DNA of 64,000 bases. Origin: Thauera sp. JM12B12. Its GTDB lineage: Bacteria > Pseudomonadota > Gammaproteobacteria > Burkholderiales > Rhodocyclaceae. Positions 42,450-54,079 of the stretch are shown here, piece after piece. The stretch is taken from contig NZ_CP154859.1 of assembly GCF_039614725.1 (NCBI RefSeq), positions 1,984,001-2,048,000 of the forward strand, in the 5' to 3' direction. The position numbers were made by a program, and so were the translations under genes. Numbering within the stretch: position 1 is the stretch's first letter; each line of letters opens with the position of its first letter. Under the pieces are notes generated by a model, which had not been told where the DNA came from, did no database searches, and saw only the letters and a list, made by a program, of their open reading frames with translations.

Positions 42450-43352
42450 ATGGCGGAAATCACCGCAAGCATGGTCAAGGAACTGCGCGAGAAGACCGAC
42501 GCGCCGATGATGGAATGCAAGAAGGCGCTGACCGAAGCGGCCGGCGACATGGGCAAGGCCGAAGAGATCCTGCGCGTCAAGCTCGGCAACAAGGCCTCCA
42601 AGGCCGCCACCCGCGTGGCCGCCGAAGGCGTGGTCGGGATCAGCATCTCGGCCGACGGCAAGCTCGGCTCGATCATCGAAGTGAACTGCGAGACCGACTT
42701 CGTCGCCAAGAACGACGATTTCCTCGCGCTGGTGCAGGGTTGCGCCGAGCTGGTCGCGGGCAAGAACCCGGCCGACGTCGCCGCCCTGTCGGCGCTGCCG
42801 ATGGGTGAGGGCACCGTCGAGTCCACCCGCACCGCGCTCGTCGGCAAGATCGGCGAGAACATGTCGATCCGCCGCTTCGCACGCGTCGAGGCCAAGGGCA
42901 GCCTGTTCTCCTACATCCATGGCGGCGCCAAGATCGGCGTGCTGCTGGACTTGGTCGGCGGCGACGAGCAGCTCGGCAAGGACATCGCGATGCACATCGC
43001 CGCCTCCAAGCCGAAGGCGCTGGACGCCTCGGGCGTGTCGCAGGACCTCATCGACGCCGAGCGCCGCATCGCCATCGAAAAGGCCCGCGCCGACAACAAG
43101 CCCGAAGCGATGCTCGAGAAGATCGCCGACGGCACCGTGCAGAAGTTCCTCAAGGAAGTTACCCTGCTGGCTCAGGTTTTCGTCAAGGCCGAGGACGGCA
43201 AGCAGACCATCGAGCAGCTGCTCAAGGCCAAGGGCGCTTCGATTGCCGGCTTCACGCTGTACATCGTCGGCGAAGGCATCGAGAAGAAGGTGACCGACTT
43301 CGCCGCGGAAGTGGCCGAGCAGGCCGCCGCTGCCGCTGCCGCCAAGCAGTAA
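42450..43352 (+). CDS. tsf: Translation elongation factor Ts
   Basis: Nucleotide-exchange factor for EF-Tu, 300 residues. The N-terminal UBA-like domain has [20 protein letters not shown]. The core contains the contact motif [12 protein letters not shown]. An Ala-rich C-terminal end ([12 protein letters not shown]) replaces the longer E. coli tail. ATG at 42450 follows CAGGAGCTAGC. The gap after rpsB is 165 bp and carries a hairpin. Confidence 0.98.
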   Translation: MAEITASMVKELREKTDAPMMECKKALTEAAGDMGKAEEILRVKLGNKASKAATRVAAEGVVGISISADGKLGSIIEVNCETDFVAKNDDFLALVQGCAELVAGKNPADVAALSALPMGEGTVESTRTALVGKIGENMSIRRFARVEAKGSLFSYIHGGAKIGVLLDLVGGDEQLGKDIAMHIAASKPKALDASGVSQDLIDAERRIAIEKARADNKPEAMLEKIADGTVQKFLKEVTLLAQVFVKAEDGKQTIEQLLKAKGASIAGFTLYIVGEGIEKKVTDFAAEVAEQAAAAAAAKQ

Positions 43353-43362
43353 GGAGATGGAG

Positions 43363-44076
43363 ATGTCCGCCGCCTACAAGCGCATCCTGCTGAAGCTCTC
43401 CGGCGAGGCCCTCATGGGTGACGACGCCTACGGCATCAACGAGGACGTGGTCACCCGCATCGTCTCCGAGGTCGCCGAGATCACCCGTCTCGGCGTGCAG
43501 GTCGGCGTGGTGATCGGCGGCGGCAACATCTTCCGCGGCATGAAGGGCGCGGCCTCGGGCATGGACCGCGCCACCGCCGACTACATGGGCATGCTGGCCA
43601 CGGTGATGAACGCGATGGCGCTCGCCGACGCGATGCGGCGCATGGACGTGCCCGCACGCGTGCAGTCGGCCCTTCGCATCGATCAGGTGGTCGAGCCCTA
43701 TATCCGCGGGCGGGCGATCCGCCATCTGGAAGAGGGCAGGGTGGTGATCTTCGCCGCCGGCACCGGCAACCCCTTCTTCACCACCGACACCGCTGCCGCG
43801 CTGCGCGGTGCGGAGATCGGGGCGCAGATCGTGCTCAAGGCGACCAAGGTCGATGGTGTGTACACCGCCGACCCGAAGAAGGATCCGCAGGCCCAGCGTT
43901 ATCACCGCATCAGCTTCGACGAGGCCATCGGCCGCAACCTGGCGGTGCTGGACTCCACCGCGTTCGCGCTCTGTCGCGACCAGAAACTGCCGATCAACGT
44001 GTTCTCGATCTTCAAGCCCGGTGCGCTCAAGCGCGTGGTCATGGGCGAAGACGAAGGCACGCTGGTCCATTCCTGA
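43363..44076 (+). CDS. pyrH: UMP kinase
   Basis: Hexameric UMP kinase of the amino-acid-kinase fold, 237 residues; makes UDP. It has [47 protein letters not shown] and [18 protein letters not shown]. Of two in-frame ATGs (43357 and 43363) the second is chosen, because AAGGAG (43351-43356) leaves 6 nt to it and none to the first. It is 10 bp after tsf. Confidence 0.98.
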   Translation: MSAAYKRILLKLSGEALMGDDAYGINEDVVTRIVSEVAEITRLGVQVGVVIGGGNIFRGMKGAASGMDRATADYMGMLATVMNAMALADAMRRMDVPARVQSALRIDQVVEPYIRGRAIRHLEEGRVVIFAAGTGNPFFTTDTAAALRGAEIGAQIVLKATKVDGVYTADPKKDPQAQRYHRISFDEAIGRNLAVLDSTAFALCRDQKLPINVFSIFKPGALKRVVMGEDEGTLVHS

Positions 44077-44094
44077 ACCCTGGAGAATGCGCGC

Positions 44095-44652
44095 ATGATC
44101 CCCGAACTCAAGAAGAACACCGAACAGAAGATGCAGAAGTCGGTCGAGGCGCTCAAGACCGACCTCGCCAAGGTACGCACCGGCCGCGCCCATACCGGCC
44201 TGCTCGACCACGTCATGGTCGAGTACTACGGCTCGATGGTACCGATCAACCAGGTGGCCAACGTCACCCTGATCGACGCGCGCACGATCGGCGTGCAGAC
44301 CTGGGAAAAGCCGATGCTGGCCAAGGTCGAGAAGGCCATCCGCGACTCGGATCTCGGCCTCAACCCGTCGAACATGGGCGAGCTGCTGCGCGTGCCGATG
44401 CCCGCCCTGACCGAAGAGCGTCGGCGCGACCTTACCAAGGTGGTCCGCCACGAGGGCGAGACCGCCAAGGTGGCGATCCGCAACCTGCGTCGCGACGCCA
44501 ATCAGCATCTCAAGGATGCGGTCAAGGACAAGACCATCTCCGAGGACGACGAGCGTCGCGCCGAGGACGACATCCAGAAGCTCACCGACAAGTATGTCGC
44601 CGAGATCGACAAGCTGCTCGCCCAGAAAGAACAGGAACTGATGCAGATCTGA
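44095..44652 (+). CDS. frr: Ribosome recycling factor
   Basis: Splits post-termination ribosomes together with EF-G; 185 residues, the standard length. Typical segments are [23 protein letters not shown] and the C-terminal domain I helices [23 protein letters not shown] (given here in part) and [15 protein letters not shown]. It starts 18 bp after pyrH, with TGGAG upstream. Confidence 0.98.
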   Translation: MIPELKKNTEQKMQKSVEALKTDLAKVRTGRAHTGLLDHVMVEYYGSMVPINQVANVTLIDARTIGVQTWEKPMLAKVEKAIRDSDLGLNPSNMGELLRVPMPALTEERRRDLTKVVRHEGETAKVAIRNLRRDANQHLKDAVKDKTISEDDERRAEDDIQKLTDKYVAEIDKLLAQKEQELMQI

Positions 44653-44700
44653 TCCTGCCGGGATCGACGGTTCCCGCATGGGTTCGACAGGAGGCAGATC

Positions 44701-45483
44701 ATGACCGGTGGTCGTTTCAAGAGCTCCACCCGGGACATCCCCGAGGTGTCGGCGGTGCCCCGGCATATCGCCATCATCATGGACGGCAACGGGCGCTGGG
44801 CGCGCAAGCGCCTGATGCCGCGCGTGGCCGGCCACTCGCGCGGCGTCGAGGCGCTGCGCGCGGTGATTCGAGGCTGCATCGAGCAGGGCGTCGAATACCT
44901 CACGGTGTTCGCGTTCAGCTCCGAGAACTGGCGGCGGCCGCAGGATGAAGTCTCCTTCCTGATGCAGCTCTTCCTCAAGTCGCTGCAGAAGGAAGTCGCC
45001 CGGCTTCACGACAATGGGATTCGCTTCCGCGTCATCGGTGACCTGTCGCGCTTCGATTCGCAACTCGTCAAGGTGATCCGCGAGGCCGAGGCCCTGACGG
45101 CCGGAAATACCCGCTTCAACCTCACGGTTGCAGCGAACTACGGCGGCCGCTGGGACATCCTGCAGGCGATGTCGCGGCTGATGGCTCGCGACCCGGAGCG
45201 CCGCGACGGCTTCTCCGAGGATGAGCTCGCCAGCGAACTGTCGATGCACTTCGCCCCCGAGCCCGACCTTTTCATCCGTACCGGCGGCGAGAAGCGCATC
45301 AGCAACTTCCTGCTCTGGCAGCTCGCCTACACCGAGCTCTACTTCACCGATGTGCTGTGGCCGGACTTCGATGCCGCGGCGCTTGCCGGGGCGATTTCAT
45401 CCTACCAGGGGCGCGAGCGTCGCTTCGGTCGCACCAGCGAACAGCTCAACACTTCTTCTGCCGGGCAGGCCACCGATGCTTAA
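44701..45483 (+). CDS. uppS: Undecaprenyl diphosphate synthase
   Basis: cis-Prenyltransferase of 260 residues that makes the C55 lipid carrier for peptidoglycan and O-antigen. The catalytic motif is [12 protein letters not shown], followed by [25 protein letters not shown] and the C-terminal [25 protein letters not shown] signature. CAGGAGGCAGATC precedes the ATG. The 3' end overlaps cdsA by 8 bp. Confidence 0.98.
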   Translation: MTGGRFKSSTRDIPEVSAVPRHIAIIMDGNGRWARKRLMPRVAGHSRGVEALRAVIRGCIEQGVEYLTVFAFSSENWRRPQDEVSFLMQLFLKSLQKEVARLHDNGIRFRVIGDLSRFDSQLVKVIREAEALTAGNTRFNLTVAANYGGRWDILQAMSRLMARDPERRDGFSEDELASELSMHFAPEPDLFIRTGGEKRISNFLLWQLAYTELYFTDVLWPDFDAAALAGAISSYQGRERRFGRTSEQLNTSSAGQATDA

Positions 45484-46297
45484 GGACCGCGTCGTCACCG
45501 CCATCCTGCTGCTGGTTGCCCTGCTGGCTGCGGTGTTCCTGCTGCCGCCCGCGGGCTGGATGCTGCTGTGCGCAGCCCTGTGCGGCGCGGCGGCCTGGGA
45601 GTGGGGTGGGCTGGCGCGCTTCGAGCGGCCGCTGCGCATGACGAGCGCAGTCGTTTTCGGGGTGACCTGCCTGATGGTCGGGTACATGGCCGGCTTGGGC
45701 GATGGCAGTCTTTCGGGCGGCGTCCTGCTCCTGCCCCTTTATCTGGTGAGCGGGCTGTTCTGGGTCTTCCTCGTGCCGCTTTGGCTGGCGCGCAAGTGGT
45801 CGCTCTCCAACCCGACGCTGGCGTCGCTGGTCGGCTTTGTGGTGCTGATCCCGACCGCCCTGGCGATGATGCACCTGCGCACCCTGGGTCCGTGGGTGCT
45901 GCTCGGCACGATGGCGGTCGTGTGGGTGGCGGACATTGCCGCCTACTTTTCCGGTCGTGCCTTCGGCCGCCACAAGCTCGCGCCCGCCATCAGCCCCGGC
46001 AAGACCTGGGAAGGCGCAGCCGGTGCGGCCTGCGCGGTGCTGATCTTCGGTTTCGGCGTGCTCGTCGCCCTCGGCGCAAGCCAGCCGGGTGGCGCGCTCG
46101 GAATCGCCGTCGCCTTGCTGGCGTGGACCGCGGTCAGCATCATCGGCGACCTCTTCGAGTCCCTGCTCAAGCGCCAGGCCGGCCTCAAGGACAGTGGCAG
46201 CATCCTGCCCGGTCATGGCGGCATTCTCGATCGCATCGACAGCCTGACGTCCACCCTGCCGCTCGTGGCGCTCGCGGCGGTCTGGCTGGCACGCTGA
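45476..46297 (+). CDS. cdsA: Phosphatidate cytidylyltransferase
   Basis: Integral membrane enzyme of 273 residues that makes CDP-diacylglycerol for phospholipid synthesis. About seven to eight hydrophobic segments run along the protein. The signature [21 protein letters not shown], followed by [13 protein letters not shown], is intact near the C-terminus. It overlaps uppS by 8 bp, so translation is probably coupled. Confidence 0.97.
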   Translation: MLKDRVVTAILLLVALLAAVFLLPPAGWMLLCAALCGAAAWEWGGLARFERPLRMTSAVVFGVTCLMVGYMAGLGDGSLSGGVLLLPLYLVSGLFWVFLVPLWLARKWSLSNPTLASLVGFVVLIPTALAMMHLRTLGPWVLLGTMAVVWVADIAAYFSGRAFGRHKLAPAISPGKTWEGAAGAACAVLIFGFGVLVALGASQPGGALGIAVALLAWTAVSIIGDLFESLLKRQAGLKDSGSILPGHGGILDRIDSLTSTLPLVALAAVWLAR

Positions 46298-46339
46298 CAC
46301 CTGGCGAGCGGTCATCGCTCCCGAACTGGAATACAACTC

Positions 46340-47542
46340 ATGGCTGACTCCGCACCCCGGCGCCTGACCGTCCTGGGCGCCACCGGCTCGATCGGGCAGA
46401 GCACGCTCGACGTCGTCGCCCGCCACCCGGACCGTTTCGAAGTCTTCGCCCTCAGCGCGCAGCGCCAGCACGACAAGCTCTTCGCCCAGTGCCTCCAGTT
46501 CGCTCCACGCTACGCGGTGATGGGCGACGCGGCCGCAGCCGACGCGCTTGCGCGCGCGCTGCGCGGTGCGGGAAGCGCGACCGAGGTCCTGTGCGGTGAC
46601 GCCGCGCTCGAGGCGATCGCGGCCGCCTCCGAGGTGGACATGGTGATGGCGGCAATCGTGGGCGCCGCCGGGCTGCGTCCCACCCTTGCGGCAGCGCGGA
46701 CCGGCAAGAAGGTGCTGCTCGCGAACAAGGAGGCGCTGGTGTTGTCCGGGCAGCTGTTCATGGACGCCGTCCGCCAGGGCGGGGCCACGCTGCTGCCGAT
46801 CGACAGCGAGCACAACGCGATCTTCCAGGCCCTGCCAGCCGACTACGCGCGCCGCCCGGATGCGGCGGGCGTGCGCCGCGTACTTCTGACGGCATCGGGC
46901 GGCCCGTTTCGGACCGCGCCGCTCGAGTCGCTGGCCGCGGTCACGCCCGAGCAGGCCTGCGCGCATCCGAACTGGGTAATGGGGCGCAAGATCTCGGTGG
47001 ACTCGGCGACGATGATGAACAAGGGGCTCGAGGTCATCGAGGCCCACTGGCTGTTCGGTGCGCCTGCCGACATGATCGAGGTCGTGGTGCATCCGCAGAG
47101 CGTGATCCATTCAATGGTGGACTACGCGGATGGGTCGGTGATCGCTCAGCTCGGCAATCCGGACATGCGCACGCCGATCGCGCACGCCATGGCCTGGCCC
47201 GAACGTATCGAGGCGGGTGTGCGCCCGCTCGATCTGTTCGCGATCGCGCGCCTCGATTTCGAACGCCCCGACCTGGCACGCTTTCCCTGCCTGCGGCTGG
47301 CCTTCGAGGCGCTGCGTGCAGGCGGTGCGGCTCCCGCCGTGCTCAATGCCGCGAACGAGGAGGCGGTCGCGGCGTTCCTGAATCACCGCATCGGCTTTCT
47401 CGACATCCCGGCGGTAATTTCTGCATGCCTGGAACGCAGCGCCAGCCAGGCGGTCGATTCGCTGGACGCGGTGTTCGCCGCCGACGCCTGCGCGCGCGAC
47501 TGGGCACGCAGCGAGATCAGCCAACGTTCGGTATCACGATGA
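46340..47542 (+). CDS. dxr: 1-Deoxy-D-xylulose 5-phosphate reductoisomerase
   Basis: Second enzyme of the MEP isoprenoid pathway, 400 residues. NADPH-binding motif [18 protein letters not shown]. Metal and substrate residues lie in [39 protein letters not shown] and [15 protein letters not shown]. It supplies the isopentenyl units for UppS and, through FPP, for the hpn genes further down. The stop overlaps the rseP ATG (ATGA). Confidence 0.98.
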   Translation: MADSAPRRLTVLGATGSIGQSTLDVVARHPDRFEVFALSAQRQHDKLFAQCLQFAPRYAVMGDAAAADALARALRGAGSATEVLCGDAALEAIAAASEVDMVMAAIVGAAGLRPTLAAARTGKKVLLANKEALVLSGQLFMDAVRQGGATLLPIDSEHNAIFQALPADYARRPDAAGVRRVLLTASGGPFRTAPLESLAAVTPEQACAHPNWVMGRKISVDSATMMNKGLEVIEAHWLFGAPADMIEVVVHPQSVIHSMVDYADGSVIAQLGNPDMRTPIAHAMAWPERIEAGVRPLDLFAIARLDFERPDLARFPCLRLAFEALRAGGAAPAVLNAANEEAVAAFLNHRIGFLDIPAVISACLERSASQAVDSLDAVFAADACARDWARSEISQRSVSR

Positions 47543-48903
47543 ATCTGCTCGACTACCTCATTCCCTTCGCGCTCGCGCTCGGGCTGCTGATCCTGGTGCA
47601 CGAGCTTGGCCACTACCTGGTGGCGCGCTGGTGCGGGGTGAAGGTGCTGCGGTTCTCGATCGGTTTCGGCAAGCCGCTGCTGGTCAAGCGCGCCGGTCGC
47701 GATGGCACCGAGTGGGCGCTCGCCGCCTTTCCGCTCGGTGGCTACGTGAAGATGCTCGATGAGCGCGAGGGCCCGGTGGCGCCTGCCGAACGCCATCGCA
47801 GCTTCAACCGGCAGAACGTCTATCGCCGGTTCGCCATCGTCGCGGCGGGGCCGATCGCCAACTTCCTGCTCGCGATCGTCCTCTACTGGGGCATCTTCGT
47901 CGCGGGCACCGACGAGTTGCGGCCGCGTCTGGCCTTGTCCGATACGCCGGCGATCGCACAGGCGGCGGGCGTGCGCGAGGGCGACCTCGTCGTGGCGGTC
48001 GACGACGAGCCGGTGCGCAGCTGGCAGGACCTGCGCTGGGTGCTCTTGCAGCACGCGCTCGATAGCCGCGAGCTGGTGCTCAAGGTGCGCACGCTCGAGG
48101 ATGTCGAGGCTTACCGGAGGCTGGATCTGGCAGGCGTCGCCATCGATGATGGCAACGCCGACCTCGTTGCCCGCATCGGGCTCAAACCCTGGCGGCCGCT
48201 GATACCCGCCGTCATCGGCAGGATCTCCGAGGACGGTGCGGCGGCGCGCGCGGGCCTGCAGTCCGGTGACAGGGTGCTCACCATCGACCGTGTCGACATC
48301 CAGAGCTGGAGCGATCTCGTGCTCGCGGTGCGCAACGCACCGGGCAGGAGCGTGGCCTTCGAGGTGCAACGCGGGGATGCGGTGCTCAACGTTCAGGTCA
48401 CGCCGGACGAAGCCACGGAGAACGGCGACCGCATCGGCCGGATCGGCGTCGGGGTGGCAGAGCCTGCTCCCGGCGGCATCTCGATGTTCGGAGAGGTCCG
48501 CTACGGGGTGATCGAAGGCTTCGCGAAGGCCGTGCGCCAGACCTGGGAAACGAGCGTGCTCAGCCTGAAGATGATCGGCCGCATGTTCACCGGCGAAGTG
48601 TCGTGGAAGAACCTCTCCGGACCGGTCACCATTGCCGATTACGCGGGCCAGACTGCGCAGCTCGGACTGAGCCACTACCTGAAGTTCGTGGCCCTCATCA
48701 GCATCAGTCTGGGGGTCCTGAACCTGCTCCCCATCCCGGTTCTGGATGGGGGGCACTTGTTGTACTATACGGTCGAAATCATCAAGGGCGGTCCGATTCC
48801 GGAGCGCATCATGGAGATCGGTCAGCAGATCGGTCTCGTCCTCCTTGTGATGCTGATGGCATTCGCCTTCTACAACGACATCAATCGTCTCATTTCCGGC
48901 TGA
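47539..48903 (+). CDS. rseP: Site-2 protease RseP
   Basis: Inner-membrane zinc protease of 454 residues that cleaves anti-sigma factor RseA and signal-peptide remnants. The zinc motif [12 protein letters not shown] lies in the first membrane helix (about 18-29). Two PDZ domains follow (around [15 protein letters not shown] and [18 protein letters not shown]). The second catalytic motif [15 protein letters not shown] is in the last third. ATG at 47539 overlaps the dxr stop. bamA follows, linking envelope stress control to outer-membrane assembly. Confidence 0.97.
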   Translation: MNLLDYLIPFALALGLLILVHELGHYLVARWCGVKVLRFSIGFGKPLLVKRAGRDGTEWALAAFPLGGYVKMLDEREGPVAPAERHRSFNRQNVYRRFAIVAAGPIANFLLAIVLYWGIFVAGTDELRPRLALSDTPAIAQAAGVREGDLVVAVDDEPVRSWQDLRWVLLQHALDSRELVLKVRTLEDVEAYRRLDLAGVAIDDGNADLVARIGLKPWRPLIPAVIGRISEDGAAARAGLQSGDRVLTIDRVDIQSWSDLVLAVRNAPGRSVAFEVQRGDAVLNVQVTPDEATENGDRIGRIGVGVAEPAPGGISMFGEVRYGVIEGFAKAVRQTWETSVLSLKMIGRMFTGEVSWKNLSGPVTIADYAGQTAQLGLSHYLKFVALISISLGVLNLLPIPVLDGGHLLYYTVEIIKGGPIPERIMEIGQQIGLVLLVMLMAFAFYNDINRLISG

Positions 48904-48911
48904 ACTCCCGC

Positions 48912-51269
48912 ATGAATCGCAAGCTCCTGCCCGGGCTCCTCATGGCCCTTTTTGCCGCATCGCCGGCTTCAGCATTCGACCCTTTCGTGGTCAAGGACAT
49001 CCGGGTCGAGGGCATCCAGCGTACCGAGGCGGGCACGGTGTTCAACTACCTGCCGGTGCGGGTGGGCGAAACCTTCAGTGAGCCGCAGGCGGCGGACGCG
49101 ATCCGCGCGCTGTTCGCCACCGGTTTCTTCAGTGACGTGCGCATCGAGACCGAGGGTGACGTGATCGTCGTCGTCGTCGATGAGCGTCCGGCGATCGCCG
49201 ACATCGATTTCGTCGGCGTCAAGGAGTTCGACAAGGATGCGCTCAAGGCCGGCCTGCGCGAGGTCGGCCTAGCCGAGTCGCGCATCTTCGACCGCGCGCT
49301 GCTCGAGCGCGCCGAGCAGGAGCTCAAGCGCCAGTACCTCTCGCGCGGCAAGTACGCCGCTACCGTGACCACCACGGTCACGCCGCTCGAGCGCAATCGC
49401 GTCGGCATCAACTTCACGGTGACTGAGGGCGACGTCGCCAAGATTCGCCAGATCAACATCGTCGGTGCCAAGGCCTTCGAGGCGGACGACCTGATCGAGC
49501 AGATGCAGCTCACCACGCCGGGCTGGCTCACCTGGTACACCAAGAACGACCAGTACTCGCGCCAGAAGCTCTCTGCCGACCTGGAGACCCTGCGCTCCTT
49601 CTACCTCAACCAGGGTTACCTCGACTTCAACATCGACTCCACTCAGGTGTCGATCACCCCGGACAAGAAGGACATCTACATCACGGTGAACATCACCGAG
49701 GGCGAGCAGTACACCGTCACCGGCGTGCGCTTCACCGGCGATCTGGTGATTCCCGAGTCGGACTATGTCGCGCTCACGCGGATCCGGCCCGGCGAGGTCT
49801 TCTCGCGCGAGAAGCTCACCGAGACCACCAAGGCCATCACCGACCGCCTCGGCAACGAGGGCTACGCCTTTGCCAACGTCAACGCCGCCCCCGAGGTGGA
49901 CAAGGCCAAGCGCGAGGTCGCGTTCACCGTCTTCGTCGATCCGGGTCGCCGCGTCTATGTGCGCCGGATCAACGTCGGCGGAAATACCAAGACACGCGAC
50001 GAGGTGGTACGCCGCGAGATGCGCCAGATGGAAGGCGGCTGGTACGACGCCGCGGCCATCAACCGTTCGCGCACGCGGATCGACCGTCTCGGCTTCTTCG
50101 ACGAGGTCAACGTCGAGACGCCCGCGGTGCCCGGCACGACTGACCAGGTCGATGTGAACTTCACCGTCAAGGAGCGGCCGACCGGCAACCTCATGCTCGG
50201 CGCCGGCTTCTCCAGTGCCGAGAACATCGTGCTGTCGGCCTCGATTGCGCAGCAGAACCTCTTCGGCAGTGGCAACGCGCTTACGCTCGCGCTCAACACC
50301 AGCGAGTCCAGCCGCACGCTGGCGTTGTCCTTCACCAACCCGTACTACACCGTTGACGGCGTGAGCCTCGGCTGGGACCTGTACCACCGCACCTACGACG
50401 CCGACGAACTCGACACCGTGTCACCCTACAAGACGGTGTCGACCGGTGCCGGCATTCGCCTTGGCTGGCCGATCGCCGAGGACGACCAGATCAACTTCGG
50501 CCTCACCGCCGACCAGACCGAGATCACCACCTATACCTTGAGCCCCAAGCTCTACAAGGATTTCTGCCGCGACTTCGGTGGCTGCAACAACCCGGACGGC
50601 ACGGGCGTGGTCACGGTGCGGAGTCTGCTCGCTACCGTGGGCTGGTCGCGAGACAGCCGTGACAGCTTCACCTATCCGCGCGCCGGCACCTATCAGCGGG
50701 TGTATGGGGAGGTCACGGTGCCGGTCGGCGACCTGCGCTACGGCAAGCTGGGGTACCAGTACCAGCACTGGTTCCCGATCGGCCGCGACTACGCACTGAT
50801 GCTCAATGCGGATGTGGGCTGGGCGGAGGGTTTCGGTGGCAAGGAAGTGCCGTTCTACAAGAACTACTATGTCGGGGGCATCGGCTCGGTACGTGGCTAC
50901 GACCAGGGCTCGATTGGTCCCAAGTTCCGCGACACGGACGGCGACATCACCTCGACCGGCGGTACGCGCAAGGTGGTCGGCAACGCCGAGTTCTACTTCC
51001 CGATGCCGGGCGCCGGCAAGGACCGCTCCTTCCGCATTTCGGCCTTCTTCGATGCCGGTTACGTGTGGGGTGAAGACGAGCAGCCGCTCGGCAGCGACGC
51101 CTTCGTCGAGCAGGATGTCCGCTTCAACGACCTGCGCTACAGTACCGGCCTCGCGTTCTCCTGGAGTTCGCCGATCGGCCCGCTGAAGTTCAGCTTCGGC
51201 CATCCGCTGAACAAGAAGGACAACGACGAGATCCAGCGATTCCAGTTCCAGCTCGGCAGCGTGTTCTGA
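48912..51269 (+). CDS. bamA: Outer-membrane protein assembly factor BamA
   Basis: Core of the BAM complex, 785 residues. Signal peptide [17 protein letters not shown] is followed by five POTRA domains (about 24-420; for example [71 protein letters not shown]). The C-terminal Omp85 barrel has the conserved loop-6 motif [14 protein letters not shown] and ends in [10 protein letters not shown], with the terminal aromatic Phe. It starts 8 bp after rseP. Confidence 0.98.
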   Translation: MNRKLLPGLLMALFAASPASAFDPFVVKDIRVEGIQRTEAGTVFNYLPVRVGETFSEPQAADAIRALFATGFFSDVRIETEGDVIVVVVDERPAIADIDFVGVKEFDKDALKAGLREVGLAESRIFDRALLERAEQELKRQYLSRGKYAATVTTTVTPLERNRVGINFTVTEGDVAKIRQINIVGAKAFEADDLIEQMQLTTPGWLTWYTKNDQYSRQKLSADLETLRSFYLNQGYLDFNIDSTQVSITPDKKDIYITVNITEGEQYTVTGVRFTGDLVIPESDYVALTRIRPGEVFSREKLTETTKAITDRLGNEGYAFANVNAAPEVDKAKREVAFTVFVDPGRRVYVRRINVGGNTKTRDEVVRREMRQMEGGWYDAAAINRSRTRIDRLGFFDEVNVETPAVPGTTDQVDVNFTVKERPTGNLMLGAGFSSAENIVLSASIAQQNLFGSGNALTLALNTSESSRTLALSFTNPYYTVDGVSLGWDLYHRTYDADELDTVSPYKTVSTGAGIRLGWPIAEDDQINFGLTADQTEITTYTLSPKLYKDFCRDFGGCNNPDGTGVVTVRSLLATVGWSRDSRDSFTYPRAGTYQRVYGEVTVPVGDLRYGKLGYQYQHWFPIGRDYALMLNADVGWAEGFGGKEVPFYKNYYVGGIGSVRGYDQGSIGPKFRDTDGDITSTGGTRKVVGNAEFYFPMPGAGKDRSFRISAFFDAGYVWGEDEQPLGSDAFVEQDVRFNDLRYSTGLAFSWSSPIGPLKFSFGHPLNKKDNDEIQRFQFQLGSVF

Positions 51270-51304
51270 CGCTGCGGGCTATCGAGTTCCATCCGGAGGC
51301 ACAA

Positions 51305-51805
51305 GTGAAAGTCAGTACCCTCTCCCTGCTGGCAGCCGCACTGCTCGGCGTGTCGCAGGCCGCCATCGCCGAGACCAAGATCGGCTTCGTGAATTCCGAC
51401 CGCGTGATGCGCGAGGCCGCGCCGGCGGTGCGTGCCCAGCAGCGGCTCGAGAAGGAGTTCGAGAAGCGTGATCAGGAGCTCCAGCGTATCGCGCGCGACC
51501 TCAAGTCCATGCAGGAAGACCTCGAGCGCAACGGGCCCACGATGGGCGACAGTGACCGTCGCAACAAGGATCGTGCATTCAACGAGCTCAACCGCGACTT
51601 CCAGCGCAAGCAGCGCGAGTTCCGCGAGGACCTGAACCAGCGCCGGAACGAGGAGCTCGCCTCGGTGCTCGACAAGGCCAACCGCTCGGTGAAGGAGATC
51701 GCCGAGCAGGAAAACTACGACATCATCTTCCAGGAAGCGGTGTACGCGAATCCGCGCATCGACATCACGGACAAGGTCATCAAGGCCCTGTCCGAAGCCA
51801 AGTAA
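51305..51805 (+). CDS. skp: Periplasmic chaperone Skp/OmpH
   Basis: Trimeric chaperone of 166 residues for unfolded outer-membrane proteins. Signal peptide VSTLSLLAAALLGVSQAAIA is followed by KIGFVNSDRVMREAAPA and long charged coiled-coil arms (about 50-125). The C-terminal return strand is NYDIIFQEAVYANPRIDITD. The start is GTG at 51305 after CCGGAGGCACAA. Gene order bamA-skp-lpxD is standard. Confidence 0.96.
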   Translation: MKVSTLSLLAAALLGVSQAAIAETKIGFVNSDRVMREAAPAVRAQQRLEKEFEKRDQELQRIARDLKSMQEDLERNGPTMGDSDRRNKDRAFNELNRDFQRKQREFREDLNQRRNEELASVLDKANRSVKEIAEQENYDIIFQEAVYANPRIDITDKVIKALSEAK

Positions 51806-51818
51806 ATCGGTCGCGCGC

Positions 51819-52856
51819 ATGTTCCGACTGCAAGAGCTGGTCGATCGACTGGGCGGCGAACTGCACGGCGACGGCGAGGTCGCCGTTGCGCGCGTGGCAA
51901 CGCTCGAGCGGGCAGGGGAGGGCGATCTCGCCTTCCTCGCCAATCGCAAGTACCTCTCCCAGGTTGAGCGTTGTGCGGCCAGCGCCTTGATCGTCGGACC
52001 CGATGCGCGCGAGCAGCTGGCCGATCGTACATTGATCGTCACGCCCGACCCCTATCTCTATTTCGCCCGCGTCGCGCAACTGTTCAATCCGCCGCCGCCG
52101 GTCCAGGCCAGCGTGCATCGGACGGCAGCGGTCGCGTGCAACGTTCCCGCGAGCGTCGAGATCGGGCCCGGAGCCTCGGTGGAGGCGGACGTCGAGCTCG
52201 GCGAGGGCGTGGTCATCGGTGCCAACTGCCATGTCGGGCGCGGTACGCGCATCGGCCGTGGCACCCGGCTCTATCCCAATGTCACCGTTTACCACGATTG
52301 CGTGATCGGCGATGACTGCATCCTGCACGCGGGCGTGGTGATCGGCGCGGACGGCTTCGGCTTTGCCCGCGAGCGCGCGGGGGCGTGGGTAAAGATTCCG
52401 CAGACCGGGCGCGTGATCATAGGGAACGACGTGGAGATCGGCGCCAACACCACGGTCGATCGCGGCGCGCTCGACGACACCGTGATCGGCGACGGGGTCA
52501 AGCTCGACAACCTCATCCAGATCGCGCACAACGTGCGGGTGGGCGAACACACGATCATGGCAGGCTGTGCCGGCGTGGCCGGCAGCGCGCAGATCGGCGC
52601 ACGCTGCATGATCGGCGGTCAGGCCGGCATCTCCGGCCACCTCAGCATCGCCGACGACGTCGTGGTGTCGGCGTGGACCCTCGTCGCCAAGTCGATCACC
52701 AAGCCGGGCGTCTACACCGGCAACCTGCCGTTGCAGACGCATGGTGACTGGGTGAAGAACTTCTCCCACCTGCGCCACCTGGATGCGCTGTCCAAGCGCG
52801 TCCGCCAACTCGAACAACACAACAACGACGGTCCCGAGGACCGCGATCCGGGCTGA
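51819..52856 (+). CDS. lpxD: UDP-3-O-acylglucosamine N-acyltransferase
   Basis: Third step of lipid A synthesis, 345 residues. The N-terminal uridine-binding domain includes LAFLANRKYLSQVE. A long left-handed beta-helix of hexapeptide repeats follows (GVVIGANCHVGRGTRIGRG and ILHAGVVIGADGFGFARE). The catalytic His lies around LIQIAHNVRVGEHTIMAG. A coiled C-terminal end (LDALSKRVRQLEQHN) closes it. 13 bp after skp. Confidence 0.97.
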   Translation: MFRLQELVDRLGGELHGDGEVAVARVATLERAGEGDLAFLANRKYLSQVERCAASALIVGPDAREQLADRTLIVTPDPYLYFARVAQLFNPPPPVQASVHRTAAVACNVPASVEIGPGASVEADVELGEGVVIGANCHVGRGTRIGRGTRLYPNVTVYHDCVIGDDCILHAGVVIGADGFGFARERAGAWVKIPQTGRVIIGNDVEIGANTTVDRGALDDTVIGDGVKLDNLIQIAHNVRVGEHTIMAGCAGVAGSAQIGARCMIGGQAGISGHLSIADDVVVSAWTLVAKSITKPGVYTGNLPLQTHGDWVKNFSHLRHLDALSKRVRQLEQHNNDGPEDRDPG

Positions 52857-52862
52857 ACGATC

Positions 52863-53297
52863 ATGGACATCAAGGAAATCCTCCAGTACCTGCCGCACCG
52901 CTATCCCTTCCTGCTCGTCGACCGCATGCTGGAGATCGAGCCGGGCGTGCGTGCGCGTGGCCTGAAGAACGTGACCATGAACGAGCCCTTCTTTCCCGGC
53001 CACTTTCCGCATCATCCGGTGATGCCGGGCGTCCTGATCATCGAGGCGATGGCTCAGGCGGCCGCGCTGCTGTCGTTCAAGAGCAGCGGCGTGAAGCCGG
53101 ACGAGAACTCGGTGGTGTATTTCGCCGGCATCGACAACGCGCGCTTCAAGCGCCCGGTCGTGCCGGGCGATCAGCTGATCTTCGACGTCGAGATCACCCA
53201 GAGCAAGCGCAATATCTACAAGTACAAGGCGCGCGCGAGCGTCGATGGCGAACTCGCCGCCGAAGCCGAACTGATGTGCGCGATCAAGACGCTATGA
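52863..53297 (+). CDS. fabZ: 3-Hydroxyacyl-[ACP] dehydratase FabZ
   Basis: Hot-dog-fold dehydratase of 144 residues in fatty-acid elongation. [16 protein letters not shown] precedes the catalytic His in [16 protein letters not shown] and the catalytic Glu in [14 protein letters not shown]. It competes with LpxA for 3-hydroxyacyl-ACP, which fits its place between lpxD and lpxA. The stop overlaps the lpxA ATG. Confidence 0.98.
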   Translation: MDIKEILQYLPHRYPFLLVDRMLEIEPGVRARGLKNVTMNEPFFPGHFPHHPVMPGVLIIEAMAQAAALLSFKSSGVKPDENSVVYFAGIDNARFKRPVVPGDQLIFDVEITQSKRNIYKYKARASVDGELAAEAELMCAIKTL

Positions 53298-54064
53298 TCC
53301 ACCCGACTGCCATCGTCCATCCGGGCGCGAAGCTCGCCGGCGGCGTGAGCGTCGGCGCCTACTCGGTGATCGGCGAGCACGTCGAGATCGGGGAGGGCAC
53401 GCGCATCGGCCCGCACGTCGTGGTCGAGGGCCACACCCGCATCGGCCGCGACAACGAGATTTTCCAGTTCTGCTCGATCGGCGCCAGCCCGCAGGACAAG
53501 AAGTACGACGACGAGCCGACCCGGCTCGAGATCGGCGATCGCAACACGATCCGCGAGTTCTGCTCGTTCAACGTCGGTACCAGCCAGGATGCCCACGTAA
53601 CGCGCGTCGGCAACGACAACTGGATCATGGCCTACGTGCATGTGGCGCACGACTGCCAGGTCGGCGACCACACGATCTTCGCCAATAACGCCACGCTTGC
53701 CGGGCATGTCAGCGTCGGCGACTGGGCGATCCTCGGTGGCTTCACCGGGGTGCACCAGTTCTGTCGCGTCGGTGCGCACAGCTTCTGCGGCGTGGGCACC
53801 GTGCTGCTGCAGGATCTGCCGCCGTTCGTCACCGTGGCCGGCAATCCCGCCAAACCGCACGGAATCAACAGCGAAGGACTTAAGCGCCGGGGCTATTCCG
53901 CCGAGGGCATCGCCGCGATCAAGCGCGCCTACCGCGCGCTCTATCGTTCGGGGCTTTCGCTCGAGGAGGCGCGTCAGCGCGTGGCGGAGATCGCCGCCGA
54001 CCAGCCCGAGGTTGCGCCCTTTGCCGCATTCATCGCCGAGTCCGGCCGCGGCATCGTGCGCTGA
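53294..54064 (+). CDS. lpxA: UDP-N-acetylglucosamine acyltransferase
   Basis: First step of lipid A synthesis, 256 residues. A left-handed beta-helix starts [16 protein letters not shown] and continues through [16 protein letters not shown]. The catalytic His lies in [18 protein letters not shown], and [17 protein letters not shown] follows. The C-terminal helical domain ([17 protein letters not shown]) carries nucleotide and ACP contacts. ATG at 53294 overlaps the fabZ stop. Confidence 0.98.
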   Translation: MIHPTAIVHPGAKLAGGVSVGAYSVIGEHVEIGEGTRIGPHVVVEGHTRIGRDNEIFQFCSIGASPQDKKYDDEPTRLEIGDRNTIREFCSFNVGTSQDAHVTRVGNDNWIMAYVHVAHDCQVGDHTIFANNATLAGHVSVGDWAILGGFTGVHQFCRVGAHSFCGVGTVLLQDLPPFVTVAGNPAKPHGINSEGLKRRGYSAEGIAAIKRAYRALYRSGLSLEEARQRVAEIAADQPEVAPFAAFIAESGRGIVR

Positions 54065-54079
54065 GCGCAAGCTGACGCG